From the NCBI GenBank assembly GCA_964507445.1, contig CAZDQF010000004.1, forward strand, positions 62,001 through 126,000: a stretch of 64,000 bases of DNA, in the 5' to 3' direction. The position numbers were made by a program, and so were the translations under genes. The DNA comes from GCA-2683135 sp964507445. GTDB taxonomy: Bacteria; Planctomycetota; GCA-002687715. The notes beneath the pieces were generated by a model, which was given only the letters and a program-made list of their open reading frames with translations, did not search any database and was not told the DNA's origin. This document shows, in pieces, positions 9,413 through 17,313 of the stretch (its first letter is position 1; the number at the start of each line of letters is the position of its first letter).

Positions 9413-12372
9413 TTGAGGATCACCCCCTCCCCGTGCTGGCCGTCCATCTTGACCGTCAAGGGACTCTTGAGCCTCAGGTGACGGACCATGGGAGCCTCCT
9501 TCACCGCGGGCTGTGAACGCAACCAGTCCCAGTCGACGAAGCCCGCGCCGAACTCCGGGTTGATGGTGAAGTAACCCACGTCGCATGAAGCCAGGTTCTG
9601 GAAGAAGTGCGTCCCCTGGGAAGGGCTGACTGCGAGGTCGTCGAAGCCCGCCTCCACGATGACCCTCGCTCCCGCGATCTGGTTCCAGCTCACGGGAATT
9701 CCCAGGAAGGGATCCGAGGAGCCCCAGCGTCCTACCCCGACGAGGACGTACGGAGTGCCGGACTTCATCATCGCCCCGTTGATCCGCGCCAGCTCCGCCG
9801 CGACCTCCCGGCTGCGGCTCCGATCGAAGGTCCGACGGTCCACCACGACGAGGTCCGTCAGGTCCTCCACCAGACCGTTGCCCATGACGCAATCGCTGCG
9901 GCAGAGACAGGCCTCTTCGTCTACGTGCCCGATCTCCAGGGCCTCCAGCTCACCGCTCAGGTCCAGCGGCCGCATCTGCAGGAAGCCGAACTCGGGCCGT
10001 CCTTCGGCGTCCGCGGGCAAGTTGACGGCGAACTCGATCTCCACCGGCCCGCTGCACGCGTCGGACCCGATCTGCAGGAGCGTATCCAGCATGTCAGCCA
10101 ACGGAAACACCCCGTGTTTGAGAACTCCTGAGAACGTCACGAGGCGAACGCCCGGCCGCGCGATCCCGTCGTGCACCACCTGATTCTCCACGTCGTAGGT
10201 GGACCCCAGATGGAACAGGGTCCCGTCCGCCTCCGCCTGGGAGAGGTCGTAGCCCTTCAGGTCGGCGGCCCGGAACTCGACGGCCTCGCCGTCACCGACC
10301 CCGAGATCGAGCGCAAAGAAGCTCCGCTGCGTGGTGTCCAGCACCGCGTCCACGCTCGACAGGTCCACCACGGCCCTCGGATGCCGGGGGCTGAAGCGGA
10401 CGCAGCTGCCGCCCTCCACCACGGTCTTCCCCATCCCCAGGGCGATGGCAGCTATGCCTTCCGAGGCCTTCTGGGGAGGCACCGGATAGAAGTTGTGTGA
10501 CCGCGCCACGCCGGCGAAGGACGGGTAGTAGCGGTCGCCATGAGACCTGCCCACCACCCGCTGGATGATCACCGCCATCCGCTCCTCCTCCAGGTGATAG
10601 GGAGTCATGGGCAGGAACTCCTTCGCCTTGCGAGAGAAGGTGGAGGCCCAGACCCGCTTCACGCCCGACACCAACAACTCGAGCCGCGCCTCCGGGTCCG
10701 GATGGTTGTTTGGGAGCATGTAGGTCTCGTAGATTCCGGCGAACGGCTGATGGGGAGAGTCTTCCAGGAGGCTCGAAGACCGCACCGCCAACGGGTAGTC
10801 CGCGTCGGCCAGAAACGCGCTCAGGTCGAGACGGACGTCCTCGGGAAACGTCGCCGCCTCGAACATCGCCAACACATCCTGATCCGAGATGTCGCTGCTC
10901 AGAGCGTTGTCTCGCAGCCCCTCCGCGTCCATGAAGCGCTCGAAGACCTCAGTACCGATGACCACGGCCTCTGGCACCCGAACGTCGACGTCGGGAAAAG
11001 CGGACGAGAGGTCGTACTCGGTGATCAGGCGGTTGGCGAACGCGAGTCCGCGAGCCTTGCCACCCAGGGACCCCTCACCGATCCGTGCCAGACTGATGTC
11101 GGCGTCATGACGCTCGCGGTCGAAGTCAGCCACGACGATCCGGTCCCGCTCACGACGATACTCCGTGAAGACCCGGATCATCTCTCCCCTCATGTCCTCC
11201 AGGTCCTCGTACTCATCGACTCGCCTGGGGCGTAGCTGCTGGGCGAGCACGAACTCACCCCTCGCCTTGAGCCAGGTCGAGAAGTCGTTGCGCCGTCCGT
11301 GATACGCCAGGGACCCGGTCGGCACGGAGTGAAGCGCGCTGATCACGGCGCGCAGGTCGTCCGCCCGCGCCACAGGCTCGCCGGTCTCGGAGCGGAAGAC
11401 GAACCCACCGAAGCCCAGGTGATGTCGGATCAACCGGCGGATTTCATGGACCAGGTTCGGGGAGCCCTTCAGCAGGAACGCCGCGTCCAGGTCATCTGCC
11501 AGCCGCTTGTTGGAGGCGATGCTGGACTGCAGCACCATGGGCAGGTCCTCGCGGACCTCTCGGATGCGGCGCCCCAGCTCCACACCCGACTGAGGGTGGA
11601 GGGCGCCCTTCCACGGGAATTCGATATCCGAGATCACCCCGAGGACGTCGTCCGCGTATCGGCTGAACCACTCCCACGCCTCCTCGTAGGTCTCGCACAG
11701 CAACACCTTGGGTCGGGCGCGCATGCGCAGGAGCTTCTGTGACATGTTCAGCGCCTCAGACAACACCAACTGCAGGTGCAGCACCAGCTGGGTGTAGATC
11801 GCCGGGAGGAACGAAGAGTAGTACCGGATGTTGTCCTCGACCACGAGGATGGCCGGCACGCCCGCGATGCCGATGTCATACGGGGCGTTGAGGCGGTCCT
11901 CCACGAACTTGACCATGGCCAGGAGGATGCGCACGTCCCCTTGCCAGAGGAAGATCTTGTCGATGGCGCCGGTGTCGTGGCGGGACTTGAACGCCATCAA
12001 CTCCCGATTGTTGTAGGCGAGGAGGACCACGGGGATGCGCGCACCGACCCCAGTGTTGATGCGCCGAGCCAGGTAGAGGGCGTCCATGTCGTCCACGTAG
12101 AGGGACGTGATCACGAGGTCGAAGCGCAGCTCACCCCTGGCCAGCTCCACCGCCTCGGCGCCGCTGGAGACCCAGGTGATGGCCGGGTTGTTGGACAGGT
12201 TGAGCTCGATGAACTCGTGGAGGATGGCCTTATGGAGCTGGCCATCCTCCGCCAGGATGAAGGAGTCGTAGAGGCTGGAGACGAGCAGGATGTTCTGCAC
12301 GCGGTGGCGCATCAGGTCCTGGTACCCGATGCGCCGACGGCGAACGACGTTCCGTTCGCGCCCTTCGATCAA
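9400..12372 (-). CDS. Receiver-like/PEP-pyruvate-binding (PPDK N-domain) protein without phosphohistidine or PEP domains
   Basis: The predicted 990-residue protein starts with a receiver-like domain (NILLVSSLYDSFILAEDG), followed by a second one with an ILVVEDN strand. A pyruvate-phosphate-dikinase N-terminal ATP-grasp domain then begins near residue 435 (GEGSLGGKARGLAF), with AVRSSSLLEDS near 527. The phosphohistidine domain and the C-terminal PEP-binding barrel of true PPDK or PEP synthase are absent, so it cannot be assumed to make PEP. Similar proteins are known to me from Bacteroidetes and Planctomycetes as PEP/pyruvate-binding proteins of unknown role. The TTG at 12372 overlaps the gdhA stop and is chosen as start; ATG at 12312 is the alternative. 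Confidence 0.72.
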   Translation of the reverse strand: MIEGRERNVVRRRRIGYQDLMRHRVQNILLVSSLYDSFILAEDGQLHKAILHEFIELNLSNNPAITWVSSGAEAVELARGELRFDLVITSLYVDDMDALYLARRINTGVGARIPVVLLAYNNRELMAFKSRHDTGAIDKIFLWQGDVRILLAMVKFVEDRLNAPYDIGIAGVPAILVVEDNIRYYSSFLPAIYTQLVLHLQLVLSEALNMSQKLLRMRARPKVLLCETYEEAWEWFSRYADDVLGVISDIEFPWKGALHPQSGVELGRRIREVREDLPMVLQSSIASNKRLADDLDAAFLLKGSPNLVHEIRRLIRHHLGFGGFVFRSETGEPVARADDLRAVISALHSVPTGSLAYHGRRNDFSTWLKARGEFVLAQQLRPRRVDEYEDLEDMRGEMIRVFTEYRRERDRIVVADFDRERHDADISLARIGEGSLGGKARGLAFANRLITEYDLSSAFPDVDVRVPEAVVIGTEVFERFMDAEGLRDNALSSDISDQDVLAMFEAATFPEDVRLDLSAFLADADYPLAVRSSSLLEDSPHQPFAGIYETYMLPNNHPDPEARLELLVSGVKRVWASTFSRKAKEFLPMTPYHLEEERMAVIIQRVVGRSHGDRYYPSFAGVARSHNFYPVPPQKASEGIAAIALGMGKTVVEGGSCVRFSPRHPRAVVDLSSVDAVLDTTQRSFFALDLGVGDGEAVEFRAADLKGYDLSQAEADGTLFHLGSTYDVENQVVHDGIARPGVRLVTFSGVLKHGVFPLADMLDTLLQIGSDACSGPVEIEFAVNLPADAEGRPEFGFLQMRPLDLSGELEALEIGHVDEEACLCRSDCVMGNGLVEDLTDLVVVDRRTFDRSRSREVAAELARINGAMMKSGTPYVLVGVGRWGSSDPFLGIPVSWNQIAGARVIVEAGFDDLAVSPSQGTHFFQNLASCDVGYFTINPEFGAGFVDWDWLRSQPAVKEAPMVRHLRLKSPLTVKMDGQHGEGVILKPTP

Positions 12373-13730
12373 ACCACTCCCTGATCCCGCATGGCGTCGG
12401 CGACCTTGAGGAAGCCGGCGATGTTGGCGCCGTCCACGTAGTTCCCCTGCTTGCCGAAGCGCTCGCTCGCGGCGACACACGAGGAGTGGATGTCGCGCAT
12501 GATGCGGCGGAGGTGGCCGTCCACTTCCTCCCGGGGCCAGTTCATGCGCAGGCTGTTCTGGGACATCTCCAGGCCGCTCGTCGCCACCCCGCCGGCGTTG
12601 GCGGCCTTGCCCGGTCCGAACAGGATACCCGCGTCGAGGAAGAGCTCCACGCCGGCGGCGTCCGTGGGCATGTTGGCCCCTTCGCTCACGACGGTCACGC
12701 CATTGTCCAGCATGGTCTTCGCGTCCTGGGCGTTGATCTCATTCTGGGTGGCGCTGGGGAAGGCGCAGCTCGCCTGGTGACCCCACAGCGGGTTGTGGTC
12801 GAGAGACGAGTCTGCCTCCGTGTACAGGGCGCTCGGGTACTTCTCCGCGTACTCGTGAATGCGGCCGCGCCGCACGTTCTTGAGCTCCATCACGAAGGCC
12901 AGCTTCTCACGATCGATCCCTTCCTCGTCGAGGATGTAGCCACCGGAATCGGACAACGTGATCGGCTTGCCGCCGAGCTCCAGGATCTTCTCACAGGTGT
13001 ACTGGGCGACGTTGCCCGACCCGGAGACCAGGCAGGCCTTGTTCTCCAGGGTCTCATCGCGCGTGCCCAGCATCTCCGCGGCGAAGTAGACGGCCCCGTA
13101 TCCGGTGGCCTCCGGGCGGATCAGGGAGCCGCCCCAGTTCAGGCCCTTGCCCGTCAGCACGCCGGTGAACTCGTTGGCCAGGCGCTTGTACTGACCGAAC
13201 ATGTAGCCGATCTCGCGGCCACCGACGCCGATGTCGCCGGCCGGGACGTCCGTGTTCGGCCCGATGTGGCGCCACAGCTCGGTCATGAAGCTCTGGCAGA
13301 ACTTCATGACCTCGTCGTCGCTCTTGCCCTTGGGGTCGAAGTCCGAACCGCCCTTGCCCCCGCCCATGGGCAGGGTGGTCAGGGAGTTCTTGAACACCTG
13401 CTCGAACGCCAGGAACTTGAGGATGCCGAGGTTCACCGACGGATGGAACCGCAGCCCGCCCTTGTAAGGGCCGATGGCGCTGTTCATCTCGATGCGGAAG
13501 CCGCGGTTGATCTGGATCTCGCCCCGATCGTCCAGCCAGGGGACGCGGAACATGATCACCCGCTCCGGCTCGATGATCCGCTCGAGGACCTTGGCGCTCC
13601 GATACTCAGGGTGACGATCCAGCACCAACGAGAGGGAATCAGCCACCTCCCGGACGGCCTGGTGAAACTCCGGCTGGGCGGGGTTCTTGGACTCCACCTG
13701 CTCCATCAACGCTGCGACGTAATCAGACAT
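12369..13730 (-). CDS. gdhA: NADP-type hexameric glutamate dehydrogenase
   Basis: GdhA interconverts 2-oxoglutarate plus ammonia and glutamate in the cytoplasm. The 453-residue length fits the small hexameric class (about 450). Conserved blocks include YKGGLRFHPSVN, PMGGGKGGSDFDPKGKS with the catalytic Lys, PAGDIGVGGREIGYMFGQYK, and the nucleotide-binding SGSGNVAQY. Cofactor choice (NADP) is by family, not proven here. The ATG at 13730 gives the normal N-terminus; the longer open frame adds 45 residues with no family match. The stop overlaps the proposed TTG start of the PPDK-like gene, which suggests translational coupling of nitrogen assimilation to that protein. Confidence 0.95.
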   Translation of the reverse strand: MSDYVAALMEQVESKNPAQPEFHQAVREVADSLSLVLDRHPEYRSAKVLERIIEPERVIMFRVPWLDDRGEIQINRGFRIEMNSAIGPYKGGLRFHPSVNLGILKFLAFEQVFKNSLTTLPMGGGKGGSDFDPKGKSDDEVMKFCQSFMTELWRHIGPNTDVPAGDIGVGGREIGYMFGQYKRLANEFTGVLTGKGLNWGGSLIRPEATGYGAVYFAAEMLGTRDETLENKACLVSGSGNVAQYTCEKILELGGKPITLSDSGGYILDEEGIDREKLAFVMELKNVRRGRIHEYAEKYPSALYTEADSSLDHNPLWGHQASCAFPSATQNEINAQDAKTMLDNGVTVVSEGANMPTDAAGVELFLDAGILFGPGKAANAGGVATSGLEMSQNSLRMNWPREEVDGHLRRIMRDIHSSCVAASERFGKQGNYVDGANIAGFLKVADAMRDQGVV

Positions 13731-13774
13731 GTCGGTTGCTCTTTGGTTCCAATAGCCTCTCTGGCGTGCAGGCC

Positions 13775-13796
13775 GAGGGGACCGTCGGTCCCCCTC
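13775..13796 (-). terminator. Hairpin after the S9 peptidase gene
   Basis: GAGGGGACC and GGTCCCCCTC form a 9-bp stem with one bulged C and a 3-base loop, 45 bases past the peptidase stop and 45 bases before gdhA. There is no T-tract, so it is a possible terminator or gdhA leader structure. Confidence 0.35.
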
Positions 13797-13840
13797 TCCT
13801 CTATCCAGAAGATACTCGGGAAACCACGCGAAGCCAGCAA

Positions 13841-15898
13841 CTAACGGCCCTGAGCCGGGTCCCACCGGGGCTCACGGCCAAGGAGCGCCCGCACGAAGAA
13901 ATCCCGGCGCCGCCGCTCTCCATACCTGCCCCCGCTGGAGTGCCCGACACCGGGCAGCGCGATGAACTCGAAGTCCTTGTCCGCCTTGATCAAGGCATCC
14001 ACGACCTGATAGGTGGACTCCGGGGGGACATTGGTGTCCAGCTCCCCCACCATGAGCAGGAGCTTCCCGTTCAACCGCGCCGCGTTGGTGACGTTGGACT
14101 GGGCGGCGTAGTGAGGTCCGACCGGGTAGCCCATCCACTGCTCGTTCCATGACGCCTTGTCGATCCGGTTGTCGTGGCAACCACAGGAGGCCACGGCGGC
14201 CTTGTAGAAATCGCCGTGGAACAGCAGAGCTCCGAGAGCGGTCTGCCCTCCCGCGGACGTGCCATAGATCCCCACCCGCGCTGCATCCAGGTACGCGTAT
14301 TTCCTGGCCGCGGCCTGGATCCACAACCGCCTGTCCGGGAGCCCTCCATCACCGATGTTCTTCCAGCAGACGTCGAGAAACGCCTTGCTCCGGTTGTTGG
14401 TCCCCATGCCATCCACCTGGACGACCACGAACCCCAGTTCAGCCATCCCATGCACGCCCCGGTAGGCGCCGAACCGCTTGGGGACATGGGAGTCGTGAGG
14501 ACCGGCATACACAGACTCCAGCACCGGGTAGCTTCGGCGCGGGTCGAACCGGGTGGGGCGTACGATGATCCCCCAGATATCCGTCTTACCGTCGCGCCCC
14601 TTGGCCACGAAGCGCTCCGGCGGCCTCCAGCCCGCGGCCTTCAGTCGCGACGCATCCGCTTCCTCGAGCGTGCAGACCAACCCACCATCCCCTGCCCGCC
14701 GCAGCTCTGTGACCGGCGGCAGGTCCACCCGCGAGTACCTGTCGATCAGATACCGTCGGTCCGGCGAGAACTGGACCGAGTGGGTCCCGTCGCCTGACGT
14801 CAACCGGAGGAGATTGCGCCCGTCGAAATCCACCCGCATGTAGTGAACGTGGTACGGGTCCTGGTCTCTCGCCACGCCGAGGGCCCGGAACCAGACCTGG
14901 CGCCGCGTGGTGTCGACGTGGTCGACGCCCGCCACCAGCCAATCCCCCCGGGTGACCTGGGTCTTGAGCTTCCCGGACCTCCCATCATAAAGGTAGAGGT
15001 GGTTCCAGCCATCCCGCTCGGAGGTCCAGAGGATCTCCCCGCTGTCATCCAGGAACCGGAGGTAGCCCTTGTGATAGTGGTCGATGAACGTGGCCGGGCG
15101 TTCATCGATCAGGACCCGGGACTTGCCGGTGGCGACTTCAACCTCCACCACCTGATCGCGGGTGTGACCACGCTCACGCCGCTCGTACCGGAACACCTTG
15201 CCCCCAGGCCCCCACACCGGACGCGGACGACCGAAGGTGATCGGCTCCGCGTCGACCGGTGTCTTCTCTTGGGGGTCGAAGACAAACAACCGGTGCGCAT
15301 CCATCTTGTCCCCTGGACGGGCGTAGGAGCGTGTCCGCACCTCCGCCGGAGCGCCGTGAGACGGGGTGGTCCGAACGTTGATCACGGTGCCTGGGGCGCC
15401 AGGCTCCACGGCGCTGGCCAGGAATGAGCTGGAGTCGGGCGCCCAGGACAGGAATCGCCACGAACGCGACGCCTGCCCGTCCTCCGTCAAGCGGCGCGCC
15501 TCCTTCTGTTTCTCCTCGAGCCAGAGGTCGTGATCCCGCACCTTGACGGTCCAACGACCGTCGGGGGAGGTGGTCGAGCGCCGCGCCCCCCGGCGTCCAC
15601 GCCGTCGGGAACGGCGGCGGGGTTGATCCGCTTCGGGAAACCCGTCCGGCTTGGAATCGGACTCGGTGCGACGTCCATCCGCCAGATTGACGACGACATG
15701 TACCGGGCCCGCTCCGTTCCGCCCTTCTCTGCGGTAGTAGAGGCGCTTGCCGTCGGCAGACCAGCTCGGGCGGACGGGCTCCGCCCCCTGCACCAGCCCC
15801 TTCCAACGCTCGGAGAGGCCTGCGGCCCGTTCGTAGTCCAGCTTGCTGCCTTGCCCGCAAGCGATCCACCCGAACCACAAGATCAGCAGAGTCCTCAT
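13841..15898 (-). CDS. Exported S9 family peptidase (dipeptidyl peptidase IV-like)
   Basis: The 685-residue protein has a signal peptide (MRTLLILWFGWIACG) and an N-terminal beta-propeller with SPDGRW-type repeats, as in DPP-IV. A C-terminal alpha/beta-hydrolase domain follows. The catalytic triad is visible: Ser in YGTSAGGQ near 547, Asp in GELDTNVPPEST near 620 and His in GVGHSSGG near 653. Such enzymes remove dipeptides or cleave short peptides outside the cytoplasm. The start at 15898 has an AGGAG sequence 8 bases upstream. An Arg-rich patch (RRRSRRRGRRGARR) near residue 100 is an unusual basic insertion in the propeller. Confidence 0.9.
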   Translation of the reverse strand: MRTLLILWFGWIACGQGSKLDYERAAGLSERWKGLVQGAEPVRPSWSADGKRLYYRREGRNGAGPVHVVVNLADGRRTESDSKPDGFPEADQPRRRSRRRGRRGARRSTTSPDGRWTVKVRDHDLWLEEKQKEARRLTEDGQASRSWRFLSWAPDSSSFLASAVEPGAPGTVINVRTTPSHGAPAEVRTRSYARPGDKMDAHRLFVFDPQEKTPVDAEPITFGRPRPVWGPGGKVFRYERRERGHTRDQVVEVEVATGKSRVLIDERPATFIDHYHKGYLRFLDDSGEILWTSERDGWNHLYLYDGRSGKLKTQVTRGDWLVAGVDHVDTTRRQVWFRALGVARDQDPYHVHYMRVDFDGRNLLRLTSGDGTHSVQFSPDRRYLIDRYSRVDLPPVTELRRAGDGGLVCTLEEADASRLKAAGWRPPERFVAKGRDGKTDIWGIIVRPTRFDPRRSYPVLESVYAGPHDSHVPKRFGAYRGVHGMAELGFVVVQVDGMGTNNRSKAFLDVCWKNIGDGGLPDRRLWIQAAARKYAYLDAARVGIYGTSAGGQTALGALLFHGDFYKAAVASCGCHDNRIDKASWNEQWMGYPVGPHYAAQSNVTNAARLNGKLLLMVGELDTNVPPESTYQVVDALIKADKDFEFIALPGVGHSSGGRYGERRRRDFFVRALLGREPRWDPAQGR

Positions 15899-16005
15899 GT
15901 TCGTCGCTCCTCTCGAGGTGCCACGGAGACGCGTGGATGGGAGGACCCGCAGGCAGCCCATCCGGCCCCGCGCCGAAGAACTGGGGCGCGCCCCCCATGG
16001 GACGC

Positions 16006-16011
16006 TATGAT
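16006..16011 (+). promoter_or_regulatory. TATGAT -10 hexamer, probable leaderless promoter
   Basis: TATGAT ends exactly 6 bases before the ATG at 16018, with no Shine-Dalgarno sequence. This is the same arrangement as at 8770 and 36724. No convincing -35 box is seen in the GC-rich DNA upstream. Confidence 0.5.
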
Positions 16012-16017
16012 GTCGCC

Positions 16018-16875
16018 ATGATCCTCCGCATGGTAGCCCTCGTCACCGTCATCTCGTCTGGTCATGCCCAGTCTCCGGACACCGACCGGATCTTCCTCAA
16101 GGCCTACTTCCTCCACCACGAGAAGGGGGAGACCGCTGAAGCCCTGAACCTGTATCGGGACTACCTGCAGAAGGCCCCCGCCGGGAACTACGCGGACAAG
16201 GCGCAGCGCGGCATCCAGCAGATCGGGGTGACCGCCCCGGTCTCCAGCGCCGGGCGCACCGCCCTGCGCATCAAGGCACCGAACTCGGATCGCCTTCACG
16301 GATCGGGCGGCCTGCGTCGTCTGGACCAACGGATCGCCGCCGCAAACGCCACGGGGCGTTTCCTGGAGGCGGCCCGCCTCCGCTCCAAGAAGCAGTTCAT
16401 GATCGTCACCAACCAGGTGGCGGCGGAGCTCGACTCCGACGACCGGGCGCTGACCCGACTCGTGGCTCAGCGTGACCGACACACGGCGTTCCTCAACCAG
16501 GAGGCGGCAGCCTCGGCCTCCAAGGAGATCGACGCGCTCCTCATGCTCAAGCAGAATCGGACCACCTACGAAGCGGTTCGCGGCGCCATGATGGCCCGGG
16601 AGGCCCGCAACGACGAGACGCCAGGGAGCTCCTTCTGCATCTTCCTGTATGACCTGGGCGGCGGCGTCAAGCCTGCCTGGATGGAGCAGATCCGCCGTTT
16701 CCGGCAGTGGCTGGGAGACAGCGCCGCGAGGTCTTCCGCCGCCGCCGCGGACATCGACGCGGCGACCGCCATCGCCCACGACCTCGCCAACGCGGTTGAG
16801 CTGATCGGGAACGGCAAGCGGGCCGAAGTCCAGCCGATCCTGAACCGGATCTGGGCCTGGGTCAACGCGCGCTGA
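16018..16875 (+). CDS. Exported protein of unknown function, TPR-like N-terminus
   Basis: I do not recognise a named family. The 285-residue protein has a signal peptide (MILRMVALVTVISSGHAQS). Next comes a short helical segment with TPR-like spacing (HHEKGETAEALNLYRDYLQKAPAG), then a long, charged, helical region. No catalytic motif is visible. An upstream in-frame ATG at 15937 exists, but the ATG at 16018 directly precedes the signal peptide and follows a -10 hexamer. It is divergent from the S9 peptidase, sharing a 119-base intergenic region. Confidence 0.65.
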   Translation: MILRMVALVTVISSGHAQSPDTDRIFLKAYFLHHEKGETAEALNLYRDYLQKAPAGNYADKAQRGIQQIGVTAPVSSAGRTALRIKAPNSDRLHGSGGLRRLDQRIAAANATGRFLEAARLRSKKQFMIVTNQVAAELDSDDRALTRLVAQRDRHTAFLNQEAAASASKEIDALLMLKQNRTTYEAVRGAMMAREARNDETPGSSFCIFLYDLGGGVKPAWMEQIRRFRQWLGDSAARSSAAAADIDAATAIAHDLANAVELIGNGKRAEVQPILNRIWAWVNAR

Positions 16876-16899
16876 GGGAGCGACACGGACGCGTCGCGA

Positions 16900-16973
16900 T
16901 AGCGGTGGATGGACTCGAACCATCGACCTGAGGTTTATGAATCCTCCGCTCTAACCAGCTGAGCTACACCGCC
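16900..16973 (-). tRNA. tRNA with CAT anticodon (elongator Met, or Ile2)
   Basis: A full cloverleaf can be folded on the minus strand. It has a 7-bp acceptor stem with G1-U72 at the end, a D-arm GCTCAGCTGGTTAGAGC, an anticodon loop TTCATAA, a variable loop AGGTC and a T-arm GATGG-TTCGAGT-CCATC. The anticodon stem has an A-A mismatch at 31-39. It lacks the three G-C pairs of an initiator tRNA, so it is elongator Met or the lysidine-modified Ile(CAT). CCA is not encoded. A sigma-70-like promoter lies just upstream. Confidence 0.9.
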
Positions 16974-16983
16974 AGGATCGGGA

Positions 16984-17012
16984 GTGATACCAGCGCACTG
17001 AGGGTGGGTCAA
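16984..17012 (-). promoter_or_regulatory. Sigma-70-type promoter of the tRNA gene
   Basis: Reading the minus strand, TTGACC (17012-17007) and TATCAC (16989-16984) are separated by exactly 17 bases, and the tRNA 5' end follows 10 bases after the -10 box. This is the best consensus promoter in the window. Confidence 0.75.
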
Positions 17013-17200
17013 GAACTGCCACAAACCCTCTACAAAAGGCGTGTAAGGTCACCGGCCCCGGATCTCGATATACAAAAAGCAAAGCATGCGCGCCCCGGGG
17101 CTCCACACATCCTCGAGGGCTGCGCAGGTTCGATGTTCTACCACCCGATCGTGAAAGACTTCCAATCCCTTCCCTACTACGCCTGAACGGGACATCGAAC
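17013..17200. other. AT-rich non-coding stretch upstream of the tRNA
   Basis: This spacer is clearly less GC-rich than its surroundings, with A-runs near 17034 and 17074. A 60-codon open frame (17004-17186) is the only coding possibility and has no recognisable content or ribosome site. I see no att repeat or integrase. Confidence 0.4.
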
Positions 17201-17244
17201 CAAACACCCCCTGGGGGGGGCCGCGGATCTCCGTGGTCCCCCCC
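17201..17244 (-). terminator. Strong hairpin terminator after the thioredoxin-like/HEAT gene
   Basis: On the minus strand an uninterrupted stem of about 13 bp (including two G-U pairs) with a 4-base loop occupies 17244-17213. It is followed by GTGTTTGG, a short T-rich tail. It lies about 70 bases past the gene stop at 17314 and probably ends the aroF-to-HEAT transcription unit before the tRNA. Confidence 0.6.
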
Positions 17245-17313
17245 GCTTATTTGCCTCCGCGCCAGGCAGGTCTTCCGGCGCCGGATCGTTGGCCAGCTCG
17301 ACGGAGACGCCGC

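Noticed and set aside
9400..12372. Genuine PEP synthase or pyruvate phosphate dikinase
   Set aside because: The phosphohistidine and PEP-binding domains are missing.
12486..13844. 452-codon plus-strand frame opposite gdhA
   Set aside because: The gdhA protein is full length and conserved; the opposite frame shows no domain.
17004..17186. 60-codon frame in the spacer upstream of the tRNA
   Set aside because: No ribosome site or recognisable content, and it overlaps the tRNA promoter.
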